From: JAVVHE01 sp032249695
GTDB lineage: Bacteria > Pseudomonadota > Alphaproteobacteria > Sphingomonadales > Sphingomonadaceae
Direction of reading: 5' to 3'
DNA: 64,000 nucleotides
NCBI GenBank assembly: GCA_032249695.1
Contig: JAVVHE010000010.1
Location: 1-64,000 of the forward strand
The number at the start of each line of letters is the position of its first letter. Within the stretch, counting starts at the first letter, position 1. The position numbers and the translations under genes were made by a program. Below, in pieces: positions 38,672 to 50,000 of this stretch. The notes under the pieces are model-generated. The model ran no database searches and had not been told where the DNA came from. It worked only from the letters and a program-made list of their open reading frames with translations.

Positions 38672-40461
38672 CCGGCCCGTGTAGCGATCCACGCGCGAAT
38701 ATGCGCCTCAAGCACACTGAGCGGCACGCTGCCGTTTTCCAGCACCGCATCGTGGAACGCGCGCTCGTCGAACTTCGCGCCCAGCTTGGCCTCGGCTTCC
38801 TGCCTGAGCGCGCGGATCTTCAGCTCGCCGATCTTGTAGGCGAGCGCCTGGCCAGGCCAGCTGATGTAGCGATTGACCTCGGCGTCGATATTCTTGTCCG
38901 AAAGTGCAGTATTCTCGCGCATGAAAGTCACTGCCTGTGCCTTGGTCCAGCCCTTCGCGTGGATACCGGTGTCGACGACCAGGCGGCAGGCGCGCCACAT
39001 CTCGTAAGACAAACGGCCCATGCGGCGCTCGGGCGTGTCGTATAGGCCCATCTCCTCGCCGAGCAGTTCCGCATACAGCCCCCAGCCCTCGGTGAATGAG
39101 GTCGCGTAGCTCAGGTGGCGGCGGAACAGCGGCAGATCGAGCTCCTGCTGCAGCGCGATCTGGAAGTGGTGGCCTGGGACCGCCTCGTGGCTGGTCAGCG
39201 CTGGCACCTCCCACAGCGGGCGCTGATCGAGGTGGGTGGTGTTGACGCGGTATACGCCCGGGCGGCCAGCGAGCGGTGCGCCCTGCTCGTAGTAGGCGGT
39301 CGTGGTGCCCTCGGCGGTGGCGGCGGGAATCGGCTTCACCGTGTAGGTAAGGCGGGGCAGGCGGCCGAACAGCCGCGGCAGCTCGCCGTCGATGCGCTTG
39401 GCCATCGCGGCCGAATATTCCAGCAGCGCGTCCGGCGTGGTGACGTAGGATTTCGGGTCGCTGCGCAACCGCGCGACGTAGCCCGTGCGGTCGCCGGGAA
39501 AGCCCGCATCGGCCGCGACCTTGTCCATCGCGGCGCGGATGCGTGCGACCTCGCTGAGGCCCAGGCGATGCACCTCGTCGGGCGTCATGTCGGTGGTAGT
39601 CTCGGCGCGCACGCGGAAGGCGTAATAGGCGGCGCCGTTCGGTTGGGCGGAGACGCCGGGCGCCTTCGCGCAGCGCGGAGCATAGTCGGCCGTGTAGAAC
39701 GCCAGCAGCTCGCGATAAGCGGGTACCACCGCGCCCGTGATCGCCGTGCGCGCGTCCACCTGCAACTGCGCCCACTCGGCATCGGAGATACTCGCGGGCT
39801 TCGGCCGCGTGAACGGCTTCCACCAGACCGATTGCTCGGGCGTGTCGACGATCACCCCCGAGATCGTGCGGTCGAACCGCTCCAGCGCGTCGCACGGCTG
39901 CACGTAGCCCCCGCTGAGCGCGGTGCGTGTCGTCTCAATCCCTTGCCGGTTGTAAGTGGGGAAGGCGCGCAGGCGGTCGATATAGCTGCGATAATCGCGC
40001 GCATCGAACAGCGGCACGCGATCCGGCAAGTCCGCGAAACCCGCGAACCAGCTGCTATAGCTGGTGAACAGGATCGCGCGCTGGCCGAAGCCGTTGCCCT
40101 CGATCTGCTCGCGCAGATTGCGGATCAGGATGGCGCGGCTGACGCGGTCGGCGGCGTTCAGGCCCGCTTCGGGAACCGCCTCGGCGCGCTTCAGGAAACC
40201 GGCGGCTTCGGCTGCTCGCCGGTCCTTGGCACCAAGGCTCTGATCGCCCAGTTTGTCGTCATAATCTCGTACGCCGAGCGTCGTTGCCAGCACCGGGCTT
40301 TCGCGCATGGCGGCCGCCCAGTGATCCGCGAGGAGCGCTTGGAACGCCCGCCCAGCAGCCGATGCGTCGCCGTCGCCGGAGCGGGTCGCGATAGGCTGCG
40401 CAGCGTGGGCGGCGGTCGTCAGCAGTGCGGCAGCCGCGGCGGCGTGGAACATGCGGAGCAT
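38668..40461 (-). CDS. Exported DUF885 (M32-like) metallopeptidase
   Basis: A 597-residue protein with a signal peptide (MLRMFHAAAAAALLTTAAHA). The DUF885 core includes ALTSHEAVPGHHFQIALQQE, an H-E-x-x-P-G-H-H zinc-binding variant, and EGWGLYAELLGEEMGLYDTP, giving a third ligand. Another hallmark is QALAYKIGELKIRALRQEAE near the end. The family resembles carboxypeptidase Taq-like and dipeptidyl hydrolases in the periplasm; substrate unknown. Start at 40461 is chosen for the signal peptide; the frame runs further up but without resemblance. It overlaps fadD by ATGA. Confidence 0.87.
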   Translation of the reverse strand: MLRMFHAAAAAALLTTAAHAAQPIATRSGDGDASAAGRAFQALLADHWAAAMRESPVLATTLGVRDYDDKLGDQSLGAKDRRAAEAAGFLKRAEAVPEAGLNAADRVSRAILIRNLREQIEGNGFGQRAILFTSYSSWFAGFADLPDRVPLFDARDYRSYIDRLRAFPTYNRQGIETTRTALSGGYVQPCDALERFDRTISGVIVDTPEQSVWWKPFTRPKPASISDAEWAQLQVDARTAITGAVVPAYRELLAFYTADYAPRCAKAPGVSAQPNGAAYYAFRVRAETTTDMTPDEVHRLGLSEVARIRAAMDKVAADAGFPGDRTGYVARLRSDPKSYVTTPDALLEYSAAMAKRIDGELPRLFGRLPRLTYTVKPIPAATAEGTTTAYYEQGAPLAGRPGVYRVNTTHLDQRPLWEVPALTSHEAVPGHHFQIALQQELDLPLFRRHLSYATSFTEGWGLYAELLGEEMGLYDTPERRMGRLSYEMWRACRLVVDTGIHAKGWTKAQAVTFMRENTALSDKNIDAEVNRYISWPGQALAYKIGELKIRALRQEAEAKLGAKFDERAFHDAVLENGSVPLSVLEAHIRAWIATRAG

Positions 40462-40553
40462 GTTGGGGACTGTTGCGAAGCCCGCGCCCGCACGCAAGTG
40501 GGATGGCGGGCCTGTCGCTTGAGCCGCATGCAAACCCGGCGTAACCTCGTCCC

Positions 40554-40766
40554 ATGCGGCTACCGGCTTGGATCAAGCGGATCGATTTCGCCTATGTTGC
40601 GCTGTTCGTGGCGTTCTTCGTGGTCGGGCGTGGGCTCCTCGATCACCTCGCCGCCGACTGGGCCTCGCCGTGGCGATCGGGGCTGGCGGCTGGCTTAGCG
40701 TCGGCATGCGCTGGTGCGCTGGTGAAGACGCGCCTGCTCCGGCGGCCCGAGCGCCTACGCGCTTGA
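40554..40766 (+). CDS. Small inner-membrane protein of unknown function
   Basis: A 70-residue protein with a basic N-terminus and one strong hydrophobic helix (DFAYVALFVAFFVVGRGLLD), then a weaker one and an Arg-rich C-terminus (RLLRRPERLRA). It lies 31 bases upstream of rpiB in the same direction, so it may be the first gene of the rpiB-glyA unit. No family recognised; it could be a genuine small membrane protein. Confidence 0.55.
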   Translation: MRLPAWIKRIDFAYVALFVAFFVVGRGLLDHLAADWASPWRSGLAAGLASACAGALVKTRLLRRPERLRA

Positions 40767-40797
40767 ACAACCCCGCCGGCCGCGCCACGAAGGAGGC

Positions 40798-41231
40798 GTG
40801 CCAGTCATCGCAATCGCTTCCGACCATGCCGGCTTTGCGCTGAAAACCCACCTTGCCGAGCAGATACGGGGTCTCGGTCACAAGCTGGTCGACCTCGGCC
40901 CGTTCAGCGAGGCCAGCGTCGACTACCCGGAGTTCGCCAACGCGCTCGCAGCCGCGCTGAAGGACGGGCGTGCCGAGCTGGGCGTGCTGATCTGCGGATC
41001 GGGCATCGGCATCTCGATCGCGGCCAACCGCCACCCGCACATCCGCGCGGCCTTGTGTTCCGACAGCACGTCGGCGCGGCTGTCGCGAGCGCACAATGAC
41101 GCAAATGTGCTGGCGCTCGGTGCGCGCCTGATTGGCCTTGAAGTGGCGCGCGATTGCCTGCACGCCTTCCTTGCAACGCCGTTCGAGGGCGGCCGCCACG
41201 CCGGCCGCGTCGCCAAGCTTGGAGGTCCGTC

Positions 41232-41235
<4 letters not shown>
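40798..41235 (+). CDS. rpiB: Ribose-5-phosphate isomerase B
   Basis: A 145-residue RpiB/LacAB-family isomerase: IAIASDHAGFALKTHL, VDYPEFANALAAALKDGRAE, LICGSGIGISIAANR and ARLSRAHNDANVLALGARL. The catalytic Cys of ICGSG and the phosphate-binding His/Arg residues are present. It interconverts ribose and ribulose 5-phosphate. GTG at 40798 follows a near-perfect AAGGAGG by five bases. It overlaps glyA by four bases, the well-conserved alphaproteobacterial rpiB-glyA pair; nrdR, which often follows glyA, is missing. Confidence 0.95.
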
Positions 41236-42524
<1,289 letters not shown>

Positions 42525-42712
42525 CACGCGCAATCACGCTATGCAGGCTGCTTCGGCAGATCGGAAAGCGCAGCCGCGCCAAAGCGCTCGCATCGCAGCG
42601 TCCCATCCGTTAGCCGGGCTTCAAGCCGGGCGAGGGCTGCCTTTAGCGAGCGCGCAAAATGGGCCCCGTCCCGGATCAGGCGCGGGACGACGTGCGCAGG
42701 GGGACCGATGCC

Positions 42713-43462
42713 TCAGCCCCGAAACGCCCAGCCGATGTAATTGACGCTCCGGTCGTCCGATAGAACGAAACCCCGCGCCGGGCGCCAGCTGATTCCGCGC
42801 GTCTCCCGAACCGTCAGCCCCACGTCCGCCAGCAGCGCGGTCAGCTCATCCGGCCTCAGGAACTGGCGCCAGCTATGTGCACCGCGCGGGATCAGGCGCA
42901 GCACGTACTCGGCGCCTGCGATCAGCGCGGCCCAGCTCGCGGCGGTGCGGTTGGGCGTCGAGAACAGCAGCAGCCCGCCCGGCGCCAGCAGCGACGCCAG
43001 CGCGCGGACGAAGCTGGTGCGGTCGGCGACGTGTTCGATCACCTCCATTGCTGTGATCAGATCGAACTGGCCAGCGCCCTCGGCGGCCAGCGCCTCCAGC
43101 GAACCCGCACGGTAGTCGATCGCCAGGCCCTGCGCGGCCGCGTGCCCGGCGGCCGCGGCGATCGTCTGCTCGGATGCGTCCAGCCCCGTCACCTCGCCGC
43201 CCAGCCGCGCCAGCGGCTCACACAGCAGCCCGCCGCCGCAGCCGACGTCCAGCGCGCGCGCTCCGGCCAATGGCTTCAGCGCCCGCGCGTCCCAGCCCCA
43301 CTGCTGGCCGCCGACCTCGCGCAGATAGGCCAGCCGCACCGGATTGACGCGATGCAGCAGCTTCGACGAGCCTTCCGGATCCCACCACGCCGCCGCCTCG
43401 GCGCCGAACAGATCGACATTGGCCTGGTCGATGCTGGGCGCGGTGGTTTCGATTGCAGCCAT
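42713..43462 (-). CDS. ubiG: Ubiquinone biosynthesis O-methyltransferase
   Basis: A 249-residue SAM methyltransferase: FGAEAAAWWDPEGSSKLLHR, NPVRLAYL at the N-terminus (UbiG-specific), LDVGCGGGLLCEPLARLGG (motif I), TAMEVIEHVAD and LLLFSTPNRT. It methylates two hydroxyls in ubiquinone synthesis, at the inner membrane. It is divergent from the YciI-like/lysC pair, and ubiG next to lysC is a common alphaproteobacterial order. The 188-base gap to glyA has no clear gene. Confidence 0.95.
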   Translation of the reverse strand: MAAIETTAPSIDQANVDLFGAEAAAWWDPEGSSKLLHRVNPVRLAYLREVGGQQWGWDARALKPLAGARALDVGCGGGLLCEPLARLGGEVTGLDASEQTIAAAAGHAAAQGLAIDYRAGSLEALAAEGAGQFDLITAMEVIEHVADRTSFVRALASLLAPGGLLLFSTPNRTAASWAALIAGAEYVLRLIPRGAHSWRQFLRPDELTALLADVGLTVRETRGISWRPARGFVLSDDRSVNYIGWAFRG

Positions 43463-43529
43463 CGCGCGGTCCTACTAGCCCGGCGCCGCGGGTCCAAGAC
43501 TACGCCGGGCCGCAGGCCGGGAGATACGC

Positions 43530-43931
43530 ATGCGCGTGACGGTGTTCGTGAAAGCAACGGCCGAAGGCGAGACGGGCGCGCTGCTGCCTTTCGACCTGAT
43601 GGAGGCCATGGGGCGGATCAACGCCGACCTGGCCCCGGCGCGCACTCTGCAGGGGCACGGTGAGGGCCTGAAGCCCTCCTCGCCCGCGGTTCGCGTCCGT
43701 TTCGATGGGGCCGACCGCAGCGTCTCCAACGGCACGTTCGGGCCGCCCGAGTCGCTGGTTGCCGGCTGCTGGATCTGGCGCGTCGCCGACATGGCCGAGG
43801 TGATCGCATCGGCGCGGCGCTGCCCCAACCCGATGCCCGGCCCGAGCGACATCGAAATCCCCCCGATTTATGAGCTTGCCGACCTGGCCCAACTGCTCGG
43901 CGGCGGAGCGCAACTTGCCACGTGCGCCTGA
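43530..43931 (+). CDS. YCII/DGPF-related domain protein
   Basis: A 133-residue protein, MRVTVFVKATAEGETGALLP FDLMEAMGRIN then a conserved-looking GLKPSSPAVRVRFDG and GCWIWRVADMAEVIASARRC. This is the DGPF/YCII ferredoxin-like fold, small enzymes or ligand-binding proteins seen with ECF sigma factors. No His-Asp catalytic pair can be fixed. Its end overlaps the GTG of lysC by ten bases, suggesting co-transcription. Function unknown. Confidence 0.75.
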   Translation: MRVTVFVKATAEGETGALLPFDLMEAMGRINADLAPARTLQGHGEGLKPSSPAVRVRFDGADRSVSNGTFGPPESLVAGCWIWRVADMAEVIASARRCPNPMPGPSDIEIPPIYELADLAQLLGGGAQLATCA

Positions 43932-45139
43932 TCGTTCAGAAATACGGTGGGACCTCGATGGCGGGGATGGAGCGCATCCGCGCGGTCGCTGCGCGCGTGA
44001 TGCGCGCCCGCGAGGCAGGCCATCAGCTCGCCGTAGTGGTGAGCGCGATGGCAGGGGAGACCGACCGGCTGGTCAACTTCTGTCGTGAGGCGGCGGGGGC
44101 GCATGACTTCCGCGAGTACGATGTCGTCGTCGCGAGCGGCGAGCAGGTGACGGCGGGCCTGCTCGCGCTGACGCTCCAGGGGCTCGGCGTGCCCGCGCGC
44201 ACCTTCCTCGGCTGGCAGTTGCCGATCCGCACCGATGGCCGCCACGGTTCGGCGCGCATCCTCGGCATCGACACCGCTGCGATCCACGCGACGCTTGATA
44301 CCGGTGGCGTGGCGGTAATCCCCGGCTTCCAGGGGCTGGCTGACGACGGCCGCGTGACGACGCTCGGCCGAGGCGGCAGCGATACCTCGGCCGTCGCGGT
44401 CGCAGCCGCGCTGAAGGCCGACGAGTGCCAGATCTACACCGATGTCGAGGGCGTCTACACCACCGACCCGCGTATCGTGCCGCGCGCGCGCAAGCTCAGC
44501 CGGATCGCCTACGAGGAGATGCTGGAGCTGGCGAGCGTCGGCGCCAAGGTGCTGCACACGCGGTCGGTCGAACTCGCGATGAAGGAGCGCGTGCGGCTGA
44601 GCGTGCTCAGCAGCTTCACCGATGCGCCGGGCACCTATGTGGTCGATGAGGGAGAGATCGTGGAAAGCCAACTGATCACCGGAGTCGCCTATAGCCGCAA
44701 CGAGGCCAAGGTGACCGTGCTCGCCGTGCCCGACCGGCCCGGAGCGGTCGCTGAACTGTTCGATCCGATCGCGGCTGCCGGCATCAACGTCGACATGATC
44801 GTGCAGAACGTGTCGCACGGCGCGGGCAATACCGACGTCACCTTTACCGTGCCCGCGACCGACCTGCCGCGCACGCTCGCTGCGCTCGAGGGGCCGCGGC
44901 AGCGGCTGGGCCTGGCGCAGGTGTTGTCCGACGCGAATGTCAGCAAGGTGAGCGTCATCGGCATCGGCATGCGCAGCCATTCGGGCATCGCGCAGACCAT
45001 GTTTCGCGTGCTGGGCGAGCGTGGCATCAACATCCAGGCGATCGCCACCTCCGAGATCAAGATCAGCTTGCTGATCGCCGAGGAATATACCGAGCTTGCG
45101 GTGCGCGTGCTGCACACGGCCTACGGGCTCGACGGGTGA
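43922..45139 (+). CDS. lysC: Aspartate kinase
   Basis: A 405-residue aspartokinase starting at a GTG: LIVQKYGGTSMAGMERIRAV, then VVVASGEQVTAGLLAL, LGRGGSDTSAVAVAAALKA, DVEGVYTTDPRIVPRARKL. The C-terminal ~150 residues hold two ACT domains (VTVLAVPDRPGAVAELFDPI and VSVIGIGMRSHSGIAQTMFR), so feedback control by Lys/Thr is expected. It begins the aspartate family pathway to Lys, Met, Thr and diaminopimelate. Overlaps the YCII-like gene. Confidence 0.95.
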   Translation: MRLIVQKYGGTSMAGMERIRAVAARVMRAREAGHQLAVVVSAMAGETDRLVNFCREAAGAHDFREYDVVVASGEQVTAGLLALTLQGLGVPARTFLGWQLPIRTDGRHGSARILGIDTAAIHATLDTGGVAVIPGFQGLADDGRVTTLGRGGSDTSAVAVAAALKADECQIYTDVEGVYTTDPRIVPRARKLSRIAYEEMLELASVGAKVLHTRSVELAMKERVRLSVLSSFTDAPGTYVVDEGEIVESQLITGVAYSRNEAKVTVLAVPDRPGAVAELFDPIAAAGINVDMIVQNVSHGAGNTDVTFTVPATDLPRTLAALEGPRQRLGLAQVLSDANVSKVSVIGIGMRSHSGIAQTMFRVLGERGINIQAIATSEIKISLLIAEEYTELAVRVLHTAYGLDG

Positions 45140-45413
45140 GCGGCACCTGGTGACCGCGATCCGCTGCGGCTGCGGCTGGTTGCCGTTGGGTTGGCAGCGC
45201 TCGCGGGTCTGGCCAATGTAACCGGGCCTCCGCCAGGTTTCGGGCTATCTCGCATCAATGACGAGCGGCAACCTCAGGCCGCTCGCGGTCGATTTGGCGA
45301 CCGCCAGCCGCGGGGCGTGGACCGCGGCGGGTCATAATTAATTTCTGGAGGGGCGAACGATTTGGGGCCGACGTGCTTGGGCCGGTTCGACGCTGCCTCG
45401 GCCGGACCCAGCC

Positions 45414-45944
45414 CTAGCGCAGCCGCAGGTTCACACGCAGGCCGATCATGTCCAGCCCGGGGTTTTGGCGGCTGAGGATCCGGGCGTGGCTGAGGTGGAC
45501 CCAAGCGGCCTCCGCGGTGATGCGGGGCAGGATGGTGGTGCCGATGGCGAGTTCGGGCTCGAACAGCACGCGACTGCCAAAATCGGTGCGCAGGCCAACC
45601 GGCCCTACGCGATAGCCGGGCGCGTCGTGGACCGCGATGCCAATGCCCGGCCGCACGTAGATCGGGCCGGGGCCGATGCGCCAACTGAGGCCGCCGGCGA
45701 GGAAGTTGGTGCCGCCGTCGGAGTTGACCGAGCCGAACACATAGGCGCGCGGGCCGCCTAGGAACTTCAGCGGGCCGACCGGGCCGGAACGCAGGCCAAG
45801 CTGCAGCGCGGCGCCGCGGTCGCCGACGTCCTTGCTGGCGGGTCGCAGCTCGCCCTGGGCGAGGACGCCGCCGAACACTTCCTGCGCTTGGGCGGGGAGC
45901 GCTGCGAGGCTCAAAAGCGCCGGGATCAGGATACGCATCGTCAT
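45414..45944 (-). CDS. PagL-like acyloxyacyl hydrolase / lipid A 3-O-deacylase
   Basis: A protein of about 176 residues with a signal peptide (MRILIPALLSLAALPAQAQ) and a small beta-barrel. The end has AAWVHLSHARILSRQNPGLD, where His-Ser match the PagL active site H-x-S-H/N-A..., and N-P-G-x-D follows as usual in PF09411. PagL cuts the 3-O acyl chain of lipid A in the outer membrane. Sphingomonads classically have glycosphingolipids instead of LPS, so substrate here is open. The second Met (45938) is an alternative start. Monocistronic. Confidence 0.8.
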   Translation of the reverse strand: MTMRILIPALLSLAALPAQAQEVFGGVLAQGELRPASKDVGDRGAALQLGLRSGPVGPLKFLGGPRAYVFGSVNSDGGTNFLAGGLSWRIGPGPIYVRPGIGIAVHDAPGYRVGPVGLRTDFGSRVLFEPELAIGTTILPRITAEAAWVHLSHARILSRQNPGLDMIGLRVNLRLR

Positions 45945-46043
45945 GTGCTGGCTGGGAACGCTCGGCGCGGCAAGCTGACGCCAGCGGGAACGGCGAGGTG
46001 CGGCGACGGGTTCAGTGGCGGGAAACGACACGGGAGATCGACG

Positions 46044-46268
46044 ATGGCCGACAATCTGAAGGCGGGCGACCAAGTGAAGTGGCAGACGAGCCAGGGCGAG
46101 ACCGAAGGCGTTGTCGTCCGCAAGCAGACGGCTCCGACCGACATCAAGGGCCACCATGTCGCGGCGTCGAGGGAGGATCCCAAATATATTGTCAAATCGG
46201 ACAAGAGCGGGAAAGAGGCCGCGCACAAGCGTGACGCGCTGAGGCGTCGCACCGCGTGCGGCTGCTGA
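46044..46268 (+). CDS. DUF2945 (hypervirulence-associated TUDOR domain) protein
   Basis: A 74-residue protein: NLKAGDQVKWQTSQGETEGV VVRKQTA, then DPKYIVKSDKSGKEAAHKRD. This is the DUF2945/HVA_TUDOR fold, a small beta-barrel found widely in bacteria, of unknown function. GGGAG lies eight bases before the ATG. It is followed by a decayed glutamine amidotransferase whose start overlaps its last 13 bases in another frame. Confidence 0.88.
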   Translation: MADNLKAGDQVKWQTSQGETEGVVVRKQTAPTDIKGHHVAASREDPKYIVKSDKSGKEAAHKRDALRRRTACGC

Positions 46269-46714
46269 TCGCCGAGTCGGCGCCGCCTGCCGCGCGCGTC
46301 CAGCTTCGCGAGAGCACCGGTGCGAGCGCGGGCGAACACTTCCGCGCGACGCTCGAACGGCGGGCGCCGATCGGGCTGGTCCGTCCGGTCGATGCGAGGC
46401 GGCGGAGACGGTCGGCTCTGACGGCGTGTTTCTACAGAGTAGCCCACTCGCGCTCTATCGCGAGACGACGGAGACTCGGCCGCGCTGACTCGCCATCGCG
46501 CTTCGCCGAGCATGGGCTGCTCGGGCTGCCCGAATCGCTTGCCGCCTAGACCGATGCGCTGGAGGCGCTGCACGAGGACCGCAGTCGCGCGAACCTCGCG
46601 TGGTGGCTCGCGCTGGACGGCGAGGTCACCGATGACCGGCGCCGCATGCGCGAGCTCACCAACTTCCTCTCCCCGCTCGTTCGGCCGACGACGGCCGCGC
46701 GCGGGTGGGTTTAG
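46256..46714 (+). pseudogene. Decayed class-I glutamine amidotransferase-like gene
   Basis: The 5' part reads RLLIAESAPPAARVQLREST GASAGEHFRATLE (family N-terminus). A second frame gives DGVFLQSSPLALYRETTETR, the normal next piece. A third segment, back in the first frame, gives FAEHGLLGLPESLAA, a TAG, then TDALEALHEDRSRANLAWWL ALDGEVTD and ELTNFLSPLVRPT, the family's C-terminal tail. The middle ~130 residues, including the catalytic nucleophile GSCAGLQ-type loop, are missing. So the gene has at least one frameshift, a large internal deletion and a nonsense codon. It ends overlapping trxA convergently. Confidence 0.75.
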
Positions 46715-47034
46715 GCGAGCTTGGACTCAAGCCAGGCCTTGATGGCGCCCTTGGGCTCGGCGCCGACTTTGGTCGCGACCGGAGCGCCGCCTTTGAACAG
46801 GATCATCGTCGGGATGCCGCGCACGCCATAGCGGATCGGGGCGTCGGGGTTTTCGTCGATGTTGAGTTTGACGATGCGCACGCGGTCTTTCAGCTCCTCG
46901 CCGATCTCGGCGAGCGCGGGCTGAATCATGCGGCAGGGACCGCACCACTGCGCCCAGAAGTCTACGAGTACCGGCGTCTCGGCGCTGATGACATCGGTGT
47001 GGAAGCTCTGATCGGTGATGGGGTCGAGCGCCAT
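46711..47034 (-). CDS. trxA: Thioredoxin
   Basis: A 107-residue thioredoxin with LVDFWAQWCGPCRMIQPALA, redox Cys31 and Cys34, KLNIDENPDAPIRYGVRGIP with the cis-Pro after GI. It reduces cytosolic disulfides. RBS AAGGAG lies seven bases before the ATG. It follows addA in the same direction with a 34-base gap, a conserved alphaproteobacterial neighbourhood (addA-trxA). Its reductase-like partner gene at 25.7 kb is broken, though a separate canonical TrxB would be expected elsewhere. Confidence 0.97.
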   Translation of the reverse strand: MALDPITDQSFHTDVISAETPVLVDFWAQWCGPCRMIQPALAEIGEELKDRVRIVKLNIDENPDAPIRYGVRGIPTMILFKGGAPVATKVGAEPKGAIKAWLESKLA

Positions 47035-47068
47035 GGTAGTCTCCTTGCGAAACGCCGGTTGCGTTTGG

Positions 47069-50000
47069 CTACGTATGTTCGTGAGTACGCGGTGAAAAGG
47101 TTACAACCGGATCGTACCCGGCGAGCAACGCGTCCGGCAGCGCGAAGAGCCGTGGACCGGCGACGTAGATCAGCGCGGCTTCGACGGCGCGTCCGGGGAA
47201 CACGCGTGCGAGCGCGGCGCGGTAGCCGGCCATCTGGCGGAGGTGCGCGGGCGGGATCGCAGACAGCTGTCTCGGCGGGCGCAAGCCGGTCTTGAAGTCG
47301 GCGAACCGGATGCGGGCCGGTGTCACGACCAGGCGGTCGAGGCGGCCCGCGATGACGATGCCGCTGTCGAGCACCGCCGCGATTGGTGCCTCGGGGATCG
47401 CATCCGCACCAAACAGGTCGGCATTAGCGGGGTCGTCGATGATCGCGCGCGCTTCGGCGGTAAGTGCGGCGCGGGCTGCCGCGTCAAGCTCGGGCGCTTC
47501 GCGGTCGAGCCAGCGCTGCTGCGCGGCGAGCCCGTGCTCGGCGCGCTCGAACAGACCGTGGAGCAGGCGCCCGCGCCGTGCCGCGCCCGCGCTGCCAGGT
47601 GGGCGCGCGGCGTCGCCGGAGGTGAGGCGCGAGGGAGCCAGCGGGCGGGGCGGGCGCGACTCGGTGGGGGCGGGGGTGATGGACCAGTCGGGAAGTGGCG
47701 GCGGTTGCGGCACTTCGCTGGGCGCCAGCGGCTGCGTGGGCGCGCCGTCGCTCGCGACGCGGTGGGTCAGCGCGCGGCCGAACACGGCGTCATCGGCCCA
47801 CTCGGCGCCGAGATCGATCAGCGCGCCCTCGACGCGCCGCCACCAGCTCTGGGCACCGGCGCCGTCCTTGGCCTTCTTGCCGAGCGCGCCGCCGACGAAC
47901 AGCAAGTCTTCGGCGCGGGTCAGCGCGACATAGAGCAGCCGCATCTCCTCCTGCGCGCGGCGCTCCGCCTTGGCCTCAGCTGCTGCGGCGAGCGGGCCTT
48001 TGAGATAGCCTCGACCGGGATGGAAGCAGGGCAGCTCGACGCCGTCGATCTCCAGCGGCACATGGCCCTCGCGGTCGACGTCGTCATCGGCTGCGGCGTC
48101 GGCGAGGATCACCACGGGCGCCTGCAGGCCCTTGGCGCCGTGGACGGTCATCACGCGCACCTCGGCGCGCGGCGCATCGGGATTGCGTTTCACCGGCAGC
48201 TCGCCCGCATCGAGCCAGGCGAGGAAGCCCTGCAGCGACGGCGTATGCGTCGCCTCGAACCTGCGCGCCGCGCTGACCAGCGCATCGAGCACGTCGGCCG
48301 CGCCCGCGCCAAGCCGCGCGAGGACGCGCTTGCGGCCGTCGAAGGGTTGCAGCGACAGGATGCGCTCAAGGAACTCGGACGGCGGCGCCCAGTCGGCGAT
48401 GGCGAGCGCGGCGCGCAGCCATGCCGCGGCCCGCGCGTGCGCAGGATCGGCCGACTGCGTCAGCGCCTGCCACAACGTCGCTCGCTCGCGCCCGTATGCT
48501 GCCGCGAACAGCTGGTCCTGCGACAGGCCGATGAGCGGCGACACCAGCAGCTCGGCGAGGCTGAGGTCGTCGCCGGGCTGCAGCACGAAGCGCATCAGGC
48601 TCTTGACGTCCTTCGCGGCAATCGGCGCGTGCAGGTCCAGCCGGTCGGCCCCGGCGACGGGCACGCCCGCCTGGCCGAGCGCAGCGACGACGGCGCCGAC
48701 GAACTCGCCGCGCTTGCGGACGAGGATCAGGATATCCTCGGGCCTCAGCGCGCGTCCCCTGGCTTCCAGCCACAAGGGCTGCGCCAGCCACGCCTTCACC
48801 TGCGCGGCGACGCGCGCGGCCATCGTGCGCTGCGCGGTGGAGATCCAGCCGCGCTCGCTGTCAGTCTCCTCGTCGCTGCCGACCGCCGGGATCGGCTCCC
48901 ACAAGGTGACCGAACCGGGCGCGGCTTTTCGCGCGGGTTCGTGCCCGGACACTCCGGCATCCAGCCCAAACGCTGCGGCGCCCGCGCGCGCGATCAACTG
49001 GTCAACCACCGCCAGCACCGCGGGGCCGGACCGGAAGTTGACCGCGAGCGCGACCTCGGGGACGTGCACGCCGCGCTCTGCCAGCCGCTGACGCGCCTCG
49101 GCGAACTGCCTGGGGTCCGCGCCCTGGAAGCCGAAGATCGATTGCTTGCGGTCGCCGACCGCGAACACCGATCGCGACGTCGACCCGCGCGCGCCTTCGC
49201 CCGCGCCAAACTCGGACGACAGCGCGCCGATGATCGCCCACTGGTCGCGGTTGGTGTCCTGCGCCTCGTCGACGAGAATGTGATCGATGCGGCTGTCGAG
49301 TTTCCAGCGAACCCATTCGCCCGCGCCATCGGAGCCGAGCAGCCGCGCTGCGCGGGTGATGAGGTCTCCGTAGGTCACCCAGCCGCCCTCGCGCTGAATG
49401 CGCGCGCGCTCGCCCGCGAGCACGGCGGCGGCGCGCTTGTGGCGGGCGGCTTCGGCCGCGCACTCCAGAAGGCAGCGCAGATCCTCGATGACGAGCATCT
49501 GCGCCTGGATCGCCGCGACGATGCGCGGGCAATCGGGATCGGCAGCGCAGATCGCCTTGGTCAGCCAGCCCGAGGCGCTGCGTCCCGTGCCCTCCGCGGT
49601 GATGAACACGGCCGTGAGCTTGCTCCAGCTCGCATGTCGCCCGCTGCAGTCGTGCGCGAGCCAGGCCCGGATCGCCTCCGCATGGCCCTTGCTGCGGCCG
49701 CCGGGGTGACGCTCGAACAGCGCGGCGACACGGGCAAGGGCGCTATCGCTCAGCTTGGCGATCTCGTCTGCGAGCACCGCTTCCGCGATTCCGTCGCGCG
49801 GCAGGCCCAGCGCGGCGCGCAGCCGCGCCTCGAAGCCCGACAGCGCGCCCCAGCCGATCAGCAGCTCGCCATGTTGGGCGAGTTTGCGCAGCTTATCGAG
49901 CGCGCCGCCCTCGCCGTGGCGCAGCGACAGGCTGGCCAGGTCGTCGAGGAAGCCCGGCGGTGGGTTGGCCAGCGCTGCGTCCAGCGCCTTGCGCTCAAGC

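Noticed and set aside
40767..40797. Glycine riboswitch or similar leader before rpiB-glyA
   Set aside because: The leader is only about 30 bases and holds just the ribosome site; too short for a riboswitch.
42541..42744. Small plus-strand frame between glyA and ubiG
   Set aside because: No ribosome site, runs into the 3' end of ubiG antisense, and has no protein-like pattern.
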